12,775 bases of DNA, taken from the NCBI GenBank assembly GCA_025963345.1, contig JAOPUS010000136.1, positions 1-12,775 on the forward strand, read 5' to 3'. The position numbers and the translations under genes were made by a program. Positions 1-6,085 of this stretch are shown piece by piece. Position 1 is the stretch's first letter; every line of letters begins with the position of its first letter. The notes below the pieces were generated by a model that ran no database searches, was not told the origin of the DNA, and saw nothing but the letters and a program-made list of their open reading frames with translations. This DNA is from Blastococcus sp. Lineage in GTDB: Bacteria; Actinomycetota; Actinomycetes; Mycobacteriales; Geodermatophilaceae.

Positions 1-858
1 CGGGCGGGCGCCTCGGTGGTCGCCGTCGACCGTGATCCGGTCGCCCGCGCACTCACCACCGCCAACGCCGCCGCCCTCGGGCTGGCCGACCGGGTCCAGG
101 TGCTCGCCGCGGACGTCGTCGACCTGGTCGCCGCAGCACGGGACGGCGAGGTCGCCGGGTGCACGGCCGCCGTCCTGGACCCGGCCCGGCGGGCGGGTGG
201 GCGCCGGCAGCTGGACCCCGACCGCTGGTCACCGCCCTGGTCGACCGTGACGACGCTGCTCGACCGCGTGCCGTCGGCGGTGGTCAAGGTGGCTCCCGGC
301 CTCGACCACGACCGGGTCCCGGACGGGATCGAGGCCGAGTGGGTCTCCGTCGGCGGATCGATCGTCGAGGCGCTGCTCTGGGGCCGTGGGCCGTCGCGGA
401 CCTGGCGGCGGGCCACCCTGGTCCGGGGCGGGGCAGTGCTCGAGCTGACGGCCGACGCCGACCCGGGCCCTGCACCCGTCGGACCGGTCCGCGACTGGCT
501 GCACGAGCCGGACCCGGCGCGGATACGCTCCGGCCTGATGTCGCTCGTGGCGGCCGACCTGGGCGCCACACTGGTCGACCGCACCATCGCCTACCTGACC
601 TCGGACGCCCCGGCGGACTCTCCCTGGGTCAGTTCCTACCGGGTGGCCGAGGTGCTGCCGTTCAACCTCAAGAAGCTGAAGGCGCTCCTCCGGGCCCGCG
701 GTGTGGGCCGCGTCGTCGTCAAGAAGCGGGGCTCGCCGATCGAGCCGGAGACCCTGGCCAGGCAGCTGAGAGGCCCTGGGACCGGCTCCGCCGTCGTCGT
801 GGTCACGCGGGTGGCCGGAGCGCCCACGACGCTGGTCTGCGAGCCGCTCAGCGGCTGA
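1..858 (+). CDS. Class I SAM-dependent methyltransferase with C-terminal THUMP-like domain (5' partial)
   Basis: The reading frame is open from base 1 and ends at TGA 856-858, giving 285 visible residues; the true start lies outside the window. The first visible residues form the end of a Rossmann strand with an acidic SAM-ribose position (VVAVDRDP), followed by an LAADVVDL segment typical of the next SAM-binding loop. A DPARRAGGRR...DP.RWSPPW stretch is a hallmark I associate with the THUMP-like methyltransferase group. The last ~75 residues (FNLKKLKALLRARGVGRVVVKKRG onward) match the THUMP-like domain, a presumed RNA-binding module. The likely role is methylation of RNA or another macromolecule in the cytoplasm, but the substrate is not known to me. 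It converges on tsaD, 22 bases away, and is the only intact plus-strand gene, so it is not part of the neighbouring operons. Confidence 0.85.
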   Translation, partial: RAGASVVAVDRDPVARALTTANAAALGLADRVQVLAADVVDLVAAARDGEVAGCTAAVLDPARRAGGRRQLDPDRWSPPWSTVTTLLDRVPSAVVKVAPGLDHDRVPDGIEAEWVSVGGSIVEALLWGRGPSRTWRRATLVRGGAVLELTADADPGPAPVGPVRDWLHEPDPARIRSGLMSLVAADLGATLVDRTIAYLTSDAPADSPWVSSYRVAEVLPFNLKKLKALLRARGVGRVVVKKRGSPIEPETLARQLRGPGTGSAVVVVTRVAGAPTTLVCEPLSG

Positions 859-890
859 AGGACCCGCCCACGATCGTCTTTCAGCGGCTC
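842..890. terminator. Probable bidirectional terminator between the methyltransferase gene and tsaD
   Basis: Arms 851-863 and 876-888 are complementary over 13 positions with one G/G mismatch and one G-U pair, around a 12-base loop. A second, tighter inverted repeat (AGCCGCT C AGCGGCT, 842-856) overlaps the left arm. The structure covers the stop codons of both convergent genes. There is no long T-run on either side, as is common for terminators in high-GC actinobacteria. Termination is inferred from structure and position only. Confidence 0.45.
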
Positions 891-1918
891 ACCATCTCGA
901 TCGGCAGCGAGCTGTCGGCGCCCAGGTCGGGCGCGGACGGCGCGACGCCCGCGGCGACCAGCCGCGAGCCGAGCGCGGCGACCATCGCCCCGTTGTCGGT
1001 GCACAGCCGGGGGCTGGGCACCCGCAGCACGATCCCGGCCTTGGCACAGCGCTCCTCCGCCAGGGCGCGCAGCCGGGAGTTGGCCGCCACTCCCCCGCCG
1101 AGGACGAGGTGGTCGACGCCGTGGTCGCGGCAGGCACGCACCGCCTTCGCGGTCAGCACGTCGGCCACCGCCTCCTGGAAGGACGCGGCGACGTCGGCGA
1201 CCGGCACCGGCTCGCCGGCCCGCTCGCGCGCCTCGACCCAGCGGGCGACGGCGGTCTTCAGCCCGGAGAACGAGAAGTCGTAGGGAGCGTCGCGCGGTCC
1301 GGTCAGCCCGCGCGGGAAGCGGATCGCCGACGGGTCGCCCTCGGCCGCGGCCCGGTCGATCGGCGGGCCACCGGGGAACGGCATCCCCAGCACCCGCGCG
1401 ACCTTGTCGAAGGCCTCCCCCGCGGCGTCGTCCACGGTGCGGCCGAGCGACTCGACGTCCCGCGCGAGGTCGGGCACGAGCAGCAGCGAACTGTGCCCGC
1501 CGGAGACCAGCAGCGCGATCGACGGCTCGGCCAGCGGGCCGTGCTGCAGCTCGTCGACGGCGACGTGCGCGGCCAGGTGGTTGACGCCGTACAGCGGCAC
1601 GTCCAGGGCCAGCGCGTACGCCTTCGCCGCCGCGACGCCGACCAGCAGGGCCCCGGTCAGCCCCGGCCCCGAGGTCACCGCGATCGCGTCGACGTCGCCG
1701 GCAGTCACCCCGGCCTCGGCCAGCGCGCGGTGCACCGTCGGCACCATCGCCTCCAGGTGCGCCCGCGAGGCGATCTCGGGGACGACGCCACCGAACCGCT
1801 CGTGCTCGGCCATCGAGGTGGCGAGGGCGTCGGCGAGGAGCGTGTGGCCGCGCACGAGCCCGACGCCGGTCTCGTCGCAGGACGTCTCGAAGCCGAGCAC
1901 GAGCGGCTGGTCAGCCAC
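881..1918 (-). CDS. tsaD: tRNA N6-adenosine threonylcarbamoyltransferase TsaD
   Basis: TsaD transfers the threonylcarbamoyl group from threonylcarbamoyl-AMP to A37 of ANN-decoding tRNAs, giving t6A, in complex with TsaB and TsaE in the cytoplasm. The product is 345 residues, normal for the family, in the ASKHA fold. It starts FETSCDETG and carries the metal-binding HLAAH pair (H114, H118), SGGHS (139-143), DDAAGEAFDK (163-172), DFSFSGLKTA (214-223), the LGGGVAANSRL phosphate loop (273-283) and the third metal ligand D308 in CTDNG. The start is GTG 1916-1918, with a good Shine-Dalgarno (GGGAGG) five bases upstream, and it overlaps the rimI stop by 8 bases. It is the last gene of the tsaB-rimI-tsaD block. 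Nothing appears to be missing. Confidence 0.97.
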   Translation of the reverse strand: MADQPLVLGFETSCDETGVGLVRGHTLLADALATSMAEHERFGGVVPEIASRAHLEAMVPTVHRALAEAGVTAGDVDAIAVTSGPGLTGALLVGVAAAKAYALALDVPLYGVNHLAAHVAVDELQHGPLAEPSIALLVSGGHSSLLLVPDLARDVESLGRTVDDAAGEAFDKVARVLGMPFPGGPPIDRAAAEGDPSAIRFPRGLTGPRDAPYDFSFSGLKTAVARWVEARERAGEPVPVADVAASFQEAVADVLTAKAVRACRDHGVDHLVLGGGVAANSRLRALAEERCAKAGIVLRVPSPRLCTDNGAMVAALGSRLVAAGVAPSAPDLGADSSLPIEMVSR

Positions 1919-2435
1919 GACTGCCTCCCGAGGACCGGCTGAGCGACCGCACCCGCTTGCGCTTCATGACGACTGCGTCGGCGCCGCTGGGCTGGTAGTA
2001 GCCGCGCCGCCGGCCGATCTCGGTGAAGCCGCGCCGCTGGTACAGCCGCTGCGCCGCCTCGTTGTCGGCCCGCACCTCGAGCAGCACCACCGGGCTCCGC
2101 TTGTCGGCCTCGGCGAGCAGCGCGTCCAGGAGCAGCGAGCCGACGCCCTCGCCCTGCAGCGCCTTGGTCACGCCGAGGGTGGCCACGTGGGCCTCGTCGT
2201 CGTAGGCGATCAGCCCGCCGTAGCCGACCATCACCGGCTCCCCGGTCTCGGGCTCCTCGTCGTCGTCCTCGCCCTCCAGGTGGAACTCGGCCACGACGTA
2301 GAAGCGGGTGTCGCCGCGAGAGAGCTCGTCGCGGTACATCGCCTCCGTCCATGTGTCGGGGGCGAAGAGCTCCTCCTCCAGCACCATGACGCCGGGCAGG
2401 TCGTCCGTCGTCATGGGCCGTAGCCGCACTGTCAT
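1911..2435 (-). CDS. rimI: Protein N-terminal alanine acetyltransferase RimI (GNAT family)
   Basis: RimI uses acetyl-CoA to acetylate protein N-termini, classically ribosomal protein S18; actinobacterial RimI enzymes can have wider targets. The 174-residue product has the GNAT acetyl-CoA loop LQGEGVGSLLL (93-103), with Q94, G97 and G99 in the Q-x-x-G-x-G positions, and the RimI-type LEVRADNEAAQRLYQRRGF region (119-137). The ATG at 2433-2435 overlaps the tsaB stop as ATGA, and the stop lies inside the tsaD start. Two features lengthen it beyond a compact RimI. One is an acidic stretch, EGEDDDEEPETGEP (54-67), between beta strands. The other is a basic/serine-rich tail (KRKRVRSLSRSSGGSRG, 158-174). 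Other GNATs cannot be excluded by sequence alone, but the position between tsaB and tsaD makes RimI very likely. Confidence 0.92.
   Translation of the reverse strand: MTVRLRPMTTDDLPGVMVLEEELFAPDTWTEAMYRDELSRGDTRFYVVAEFHLEGEDDDEEPETGEPVMVGYGGLIAYDDEAHVATLGVTKALQGEGVGSLLLDALLAEADKRSPVVLLEVRADNEAAQRLYQRRGFTEIGRRRGYYQPSGADAVVMKRKRVRSLSRSSGGSRG
1924..1929 (-). promoter_or_regulatory. Shine-Dalgarno site of tsaD
   Basis: On the minus strand the sequence reads GGGAGG, five bases before the GTG at 1918. It lies inside the 3' end of rimI and supports the GTG as the tsaD start despite the 8-base gene overlap. Confidence 0.6.
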
Positions 2436-3073
2436 GCCTGGGTCACCGCCTTGATGGTGGTCGGCGGGGTCGCGTCGGGACGGCGGAGATACAGGGGGAC
2501 GAGCGGGCCGGCGGACGACGGATCGGCCAGCTGTGCCGCCGCGGCCCGCAGCAGTCCCGCCGTCGTCACCTGGGCCGGGGTCACAGACCTGCCCAGTCGA
2601 TCGGCAGCGAACGTGGGATCGCCGACCACAGGCTCCGGCAGGGTCACGTCAGCCGGTTTGTCGACCGCCGGACCCGTGAGGCGGCTGCCATCGGCCGCGT
2701 AGGTCGCCCAGTAGATCTCGCGACGGCGGGCGTCGGTGACGACGGTGCGGGCACCGGAGCCGATCGCGTCCAGAGAGCAGACGCCGAACACCGGCAGGCC
2801 CCGCGCGTCGGCCAGCGCCGCAGCGGTGACGACTCCGACCCGCAGACCCGTGAACGGCCCGGGCCCGAGACCGGTGACGACGGCATCGAGGTCACCCATC
2901 GTCAGGCCCGCGTCGTCCAGCACGCCGGAGATCGCGGGCGTCAGCAGCTCGGCGTGCCTGGTCCCCGAGGGGACGGCGCGCTCGGCCAGCACCTGCGTCA
3001 CCCCGTGCTGCGACCAGTCCGCCAGCCCGGCGACAAGGGTCGGCGTCGCGGTGTCGAGAGCGAGGACGAGCAC
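2432..3073 (-). CDS. tsaB: tRNA threonylcarbamoyladenosine biosynthesis protein TsaB
   Basis: TsaB is the non-catalytic ASKHA paralogue of TsaD. It dimerises with TsaD and is needed for t6A37 formation. The product is 213 residues. It starts VLVLALDTATP (the first V is a GTG start), then shows ERAVPSGTRHAELL (31-44), the signature GLGPGPFTGLRVG (68-80, with P in place of the S of GPGSFTGLR) and DARRREIYWATY (114-125). The open frame continues upstream to 3484, but that part is a shadow of tsaE, and no in-frame ATG or GTG other than 3071-3073 fits the known N-terminus. There is no clear Shine-Dalgarno; a TACCCT hexamer eight bases upstream suggests a leaderless or near-leaderless start. Its stop overlaps the rimI start by 4 bases. 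Confidence 0.95.
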   Translation of the reverse strand: MLVLALDTATPTLVAGLADWSQHGVTQVLAERAVPSGTRHAELLTPAISGVLDDAGLTMGDLDAVVTGLGPGPFTGLRVGVVTAAALADARGLPVFGVCSLDAIGSGARTVVTDARRREIYWATYAADGSRLTGPAVDKPADVTLPEPVVGDPTFAADRLGRSVTPAQVTTAGLLRAAAAQLADPSSAGPLVPLYLRRPDATPPTTIKAVTQA

Positions 3074-3081
3074 GTCCGCCG

Positions 3082-3087
3082 AGGGTA
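3082..3087 (-). promoter_or_regulatory. Candidate -10 element for tsaB-rimI-tsaD
   Basis: The minus strand reads TACCCT (fits TAnnnT), and its last T is eight bases before the GTG at 3073. A start site at or next to the GTG would give a leaderless mRNA, which agrees with the lack of a Shine-Dalgarno. No convincing -35 is visible at 16-18 bases. It lies in the 100-base gap after tsaE, so the block may have its own promoter. Confidence 0.35.
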
Positions 3088-3166
3088 GTGCGCGGGAATG
3101 AAGCCACCCGTCGCCGCCTCCGACCGACGGCAGATCCCCCGCCAATCGCGCCCCATCCGGAGCCGA

Positions 3167-3182
3167 CCCGGAATCAGCCGGG
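3167..3182 (-). terminator. Weak hairpin at the tsaE stop
   Basis: Arms CCCGG (3167-3171) and CCGGG (3178-3182) form a 5-bp stem around a 6-base loop that contains the tsaE TGA. It is short and has no T-run, so at best it weakly attenuates transcription between tsaE and tsaB. The rest of the 100-base gap (3088-3166) shows no other structure I can support. Confidence 0.2.
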
Positions 3183-3626
3183 GCCGAGCCGCTCGTCCCA
3201 GCCGGGCCCGTGCGGCACCAGGACCGCGGTCCGCACGTCGTCGTCGCGCCGGTCCAGCCGCACCTCCAGGTGCTCGTCGGCCAGCCGTTCGACCAGGCCC
3301 TGCCCCCACTCGACGACGGTGACCGACTCGTCCGTGGACGCGTCGAGGTCCAGGTCGTCGACGTCGGCCACGCCGCCCAGCCGGTAGGCGTCGACGTGCA
3401 CCAAGGGCACCCGGCCGCCGCGGTGGACGCGGGCGATGACGAACGTCGGCGAGGTGACCGGCTCCCGCACGCCGAGGCCCGCACCGATGCCCTGCGTCAG
3501 CGCGGTCTTTCCCGCGCCCAGCGGCCCCGCCAGGACGACGAGGTCGCCGGCCCGCAGCACGTCCGCGAGGGAACGACCCAACTCGTGGGTGTCCTCCGGG
3601 GTCGGTAGGACGTGCTCGCGATTCAC
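3174..3626 (-). CDS. tsaE: tRNA t6A biosynthesis ATPase TsaE
   Basis: TsaE is the P-loop ATPase that binds the TsaB-TsaD dimer and drives its t6A catalytic cycle. The 150-residue product has a Walker A motif GPLGAGKT (34-41), the family motif SPTF (59-62), HVDAYRL (77-83) with the conserved aspartate, and VVEWG (104-108). The start is GTG 3624-3626, which overlaps the stop of the uracil-DNA glycosylase gene as GTGA, so the two are probably translationally coupled. The frame is open further upstream to 3896, but that part lies antiparallel in register over udg and shows no TsaE-like sequence. It is separated by 100 bases from its partner tsaB. Confidence 0.95.
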   Translation of the reverse strand: MNREHVLPTPEDTHELGRSLADVLRAGDLVVLAGPLGAGKTALTQGIGAGLGVREPVTSPTFVIARVHRGGRVPLVHVDAYRLGGVADVDDLDLDASTDESVTVVEWGQGLVERLADEHLEVRLDRRDDDVRTAVLVPHGPGWDERLGPG

Positions 3627-4270
3627 GGGCGGTCCCGCTTCCCGACGAGGTACGCGACCTGGCGCAGGTCGGCCGCCAGCGCCGCGCGAGGGGCCCCGTT
3701 CGGCCCGAAGCGGATGGCCGCCGAGGGGTGGTAGGTCACGTACAGGCCCCGCCCGTTCCAGGGATGCGCGCCGTGCTCGCGCGCGCGGGCCAGCACCGTC
3801 CGCGGCCCGAGGAACCACTTCGCCGCCGACAGCCCGAGCGCCACGATCGCCGGGGGATCGAGCAACTCGATCTGCCGGTTCAGCCAGCCGCTGCACCGCG
3901 CCACCTCAGGGGCCTTCGGCGTCCGGTTGCCCGGCGGCCGGCACTTCACCACGTTGAGGACGGCGCACTCCGCGCGGTCGAGGCCCGCTTCGGCCAGCAG
4001 CTGGTCGAGCAGCGCGCCGGACTTCCCGACGAACGGCCGGCCGGTCTCGTCCTCGGTGGCGCCGGGCGCCTCCCCCACGAACGCGACGAGCGGGCGACCG
4101 GAGACGGGGACGTCCCCCACGACGACGTGCCGCCGGGCCGCGGCCAGTTCGGGGCAGGCGACGCAGGAACGGGCCACCGCGGCCAGCGTGGCCCAGTCGG
4201 GCGCGGCCGCGGCGATCCGGGCGACCTCGTCGGCGGCAGCATCCGGCCGCGGCGGACGAAGGGCTGCCAC
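3623..4270 (-). CDS. Family 4 uracil-DNA glycosylase (4Fe-4S type)
   Basis: The enzyme excises uracil from DNA, produced by cytosine deamination or dUTP misincorporation, to start base-excision repair. The 215-residue product has the four cysteines expected to hold a 4Fe-4S cluster (C36, C39, C110, C126), the active-site motif GEAPGATEDETGRPFVG (66-82), the VVKCRPPGNR segment (107-116) and the C-terminal TYHPSAA loop (179-185). Together these mark family 4 rather than the Ung family. The start GTG 4268-4270 lacks a Shine-Dalgarno but has a TAGGGT hexamer six bases upstream, so it may be leaderless. It overlaps tsaE by 4 bases. I think a position directly ahead of tsaE is not universal in actinobacteria, where the alpha/beta hydrolase gene often comes directly before tsaE. 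Confidence 0.9.
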   Translation of the reverse strand: MAALRPPRPDAAADEVARIAAAAPDWATLAAVARSCVACPELAAARRHVVVGDVPVSGRPLVAFVGEAPGATEDETGRPFVGKSGALLDQLLAEAGLDRAECAVLNVVKCRPPGNRTPKAPEVARCSGWLNRQIELLDPPAIVALGLSAAKWFLGPRTVLARAREHGAHPWNGRGLYVTYHPSAAIRFGPNGAPRAALAADLRQVAYLVGKRDRP

Positions 4271-4276
4271 GCCCGA

Positions 4277-4282
4277 ACCCTA
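4277..4282 (-). promoter_or_regulatory. Candidate -10 element for udg-tsaE
   Basis: The minus strand reads TAGGGT (fits TAnnnT) with six bases between it and the GTG at 4270. This spacing would put the transcription start on the GTG itself. No -35 close to TTGACA is visible. The following bases 4283-4376 are G+C-rich, divide udg from the remnant gene at 4377, and hold nothing else I can support. Confidence 0.4.
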
Positions 4283-4376
4283 ACGGTGGGCCGATTGCGC
4301 TTGCGTCTTCCGGCCGCGGGTGGGGCCGTGTCCGTGCGGCTCCGGTCCACCTCTGCGCCCCGAAGGGCAGGCGGTC

Positions 4377-4894
4377 ATGACGGCAGCCGGCGCGATGCGT
4401 CCCCCTCGACGTCCACGAGATCGGCTGCCTGGCCGGCGGCCCCGACCCCGTCGTCGACACAGCCCTCGTCGCGCTGGTCCAGTCCGGCCGGATGCGCATC
4501 CATCGCCCCGGCCAACTGGCGACCGCCGCGCTGTCCCGCCGCCATCCCGTCGAGCGCTGGCGGCTCGCCGGCGCAGGGCGGCGGGTCCTGCGGCGCCTGG
4601 CGGCGCAGCCGCCCGTCGATCACGTCACCGTGGTACGGACGCGATGCCGGTGGCGCTGTGCGGTCCGGAGCGGCTGCCCGACCGAGAGTTCTCCGCCGCG
4701 ATCTTCGCGCTGCCCGGACTGTCGCCCCGTTCAGGCGGGACAGCCGCAGCCGCAGCCGCAGCGAGGCGGCCGCAGAAGCCGCGCAGGCCGCCCACCAGAC
4801 CCCGCAGCTCATCCACGGCTTCGCCAACGAGCGCTTCGCCCCGAGCGGCCCGACGGCGCCCCCGGTCCGGTCGACCCGCCGCGGCCGGAACTGA
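4377..4894 (+). pseudogene. Decayed TIGR04222-like gene with several frameshifts
   Basis: No single frame spans this stretch, but pieces in three frames read as one protein. It opens at ATG 4377 (MTAAGAMRP). After a five-C run at 4401-4405, the next frame gives LDVHEIGCLAGGPDPVVDTAL, ALVQSGRMRIHRPGQLATA and ALSRRHPVE, which resemble the start of TIGR04222 proteins. RWRLAGAGRRVLRRLAAQPP follows directly, and a block I expect after HPVE seems deleted. Near 4630-4640 the frame shifts back to give MPVALCGPERLPDREFSAAIF, a usual late motif of the family. A third shift near 4725-4740 gives an Ala/Gln-rich end closing at TGA 4892-4894, which abuts the hydrolase stop. Removing one C from the five-C run would rejoin the first two pieces. 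The function of TIGR04222 proteins is unknown. Family assignment is from memory; alternatives are sequencing error or chance. Confidence 0.55.
4741..4761 (+). repeat. Hexanucleotide repeat (CAGCCG), 3.5 copies
   Basis: Three and a half perfect CAGCCG units lie inside the decayed gene. Depending on the frame they read as Ser-Arg, Ala-Ala or Gln-Pro. Slippage by whole units would keep the frame, so the repeat does not itself explain the frameshifts. Confidence 0.7.
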
Positions 4895-6085
4895 CTACCC
4901 GACGCGCTCCGCGGAGGTCGTTGCGGCCGCCCGGCGCAGCAGCGCGGTGAGGGCAGAGCTCACCTCGGCCGGCTTCTCGAGCAGCACCAGGTGGCCGGCA
5001 TCCGGGACGACGACGAACTCGGCGTCCGGCAACTCCTCCACGATGTGCTCGCTGTGCTCCTTGGGGATCAGCTTGTCCTTGTCGCCGGTCAGGACCAGCG
5101 TCGGGATCGCACGCAGCGGCTTCAGCGACCCGGTCTCGTCCAGCCCCGCGAGCGCCGGGTAGAACTCCGCGATCACGTCGACCGGCGTGCCGGCGATCAT
5201 CGCGTCGACGTAGTGGACCAGAGCCCGGTCGACGTCACTGGACGCGAACGACAGTGCCCTCGTCGCGGCCGAGACGATGTCCGCGGCCATCCGCCGGGTG
5301 CGCTCGGCGAAGGCAGGACGACGGCGCATCGTCCACGCCGCCACCGGGAAGACGGCGGCGCGGACCCGGGTGAGCAGCTCGGGCAGCCCGAAGGTCAGGT
5401 CGGCCAGGTTGCCGCTGGAGGTCGAGATCAGCGCGACCGCGGCCACCTTCGGTCCGAACAGGTCGGGGCGCAGCGCCGCGAGCCCCATGATCGTCATCCC
5501 GCCCATCGAGTGCCCCACGAGGACCACGGGCCCACGCGGTACCCGGGCCTCGAGGACCGCTGAGAGGTCGCGGGCGAGCTGATCGATCGTCGAGTTCTCG
5601 GAGTGCCCGCGGCCGGACGAGCCGTGGCCGCGCTGGTCGTAGAAGACCAGGCGCGCGTCCGGACGATGCCCGTTCTCGGTGGCCAGCTCGGCAGCCAGTG
5701 TCCGGCGCTGGAACGTCCAGGAGGCCATCGACAGCGTGTAGCCGTGCACGAAGACGACGGTGAGCGGTGCGTCCGCCGGGCCGATCTCCTCCACGGCCAG
5801 CAGGACGTCGTCGTCGGTCTTCACCAGCGCCGTCCGGTCCGCCGAACGGGAGGCGGCACCGAGCGGATCGTCCCTGCGGAACTCCGCCTTGGTGTGCTCC
5901 GCGGGCGTCGAGAACTCGTCGGACAGCTCGGCGGCGCGCAGTCGTCGGCCGGCCATCCGGCTGGCGGCGACCCCGGCGGCGGTGCCGGCCGCGGCCAGGC
6001 CGACCAGGCCACCGACGACGCCGGCGGCCGGGTGCCTCGACAGGGCGCCGGTCAGGCCGGTCCGCTTCGCGGGGCGGGCCGCCAT
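4895..6085 (-). CDS. Alpha/beta hydrolase with N-terminal membrane segment
   Basis: The 396-residue product has a hydrophobic Ala/Gly/Val stretch (about 21-42) after a short basic N-terminus, which looks like a membrane anchor or uncleaved signal. The alpha/beta hydrolase core follows. It shows the oxyanion region VHGYTL (113-118), FYDQRGHGSSG (148-158), the nucleophile elbow GHSMGG with S193, an acid in GDKDKLIP (D335 or D337) and the catalytic His in DAGH (H365). The substrate cannot be deduced; such proteins are annotated as esterases, lipases or haloperoxidase-like enzymes. The start is ATG 6083-6085, one base overlapping the alr stop (TGATG). The open frame continues upstream into alr, but that part is low-information Arg/Gly sequence. 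A membrane-anchored hydrolase after alr and before tsaE is a common actinobacterial arrangement. Confidence 0.88.
   Translation of the reverse strand: MAARPAKRTGLTGALSRHPAAGVVGGLVGLAAAGTAAGVAASRMAGRRLRAAELSDEFSTPAEHTKAEFRRDDPLGAASRSADRTALVKTDDDVLLAVEEIGPADAPLTVVFVHGYTLSMASWTFQRRTLAAELATENGHRPDARLVFYDQRGHGSSGRGHSENSTIDQLARDLSAVLEARVPRGPVVLVGHSMGGMTIMGLAALRPDLFGPKVAAVALISTSSGNLADLTFGLPELLTRVRAAVFPVAAWTMRRRPAFAERTRRMAADIVSAATRALSFASSDVDRALVHYVDAMIAGTPVDVIAEFYPALAGLDETGSLKPLRAIPTLVLTGDKDKLIPKEHSEHIVEELPDAEFVVVPDAGHLVLLEKPAEVSSALTALLRRAAATTSAERVG

Noticed and set aside
2432..3484. TsaB with a ~137-residue N-terminal extension
   Set aside because: The extension is the tsaE coding region read in another frame plus the intergenic gap; family alignment places the start at GTG 3073.
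3174..3896. TsaE with a ~90-residue N-terminal extension
   Set aside because: The extension overlaps udg out of frame, is Arg/Gly/Ala-rich, and GTG 3626 gives the normal family length with a 4-base coupling to udg.
4492..4950. A small intact plus-strand gene starting at ATG 4492
   Set aside because: The family similarity starts upstream of this ATG, stops near 4640, and the frame then runs over the 3' end of the hydrolase gene, so it is better read as one piece of a broken gene.
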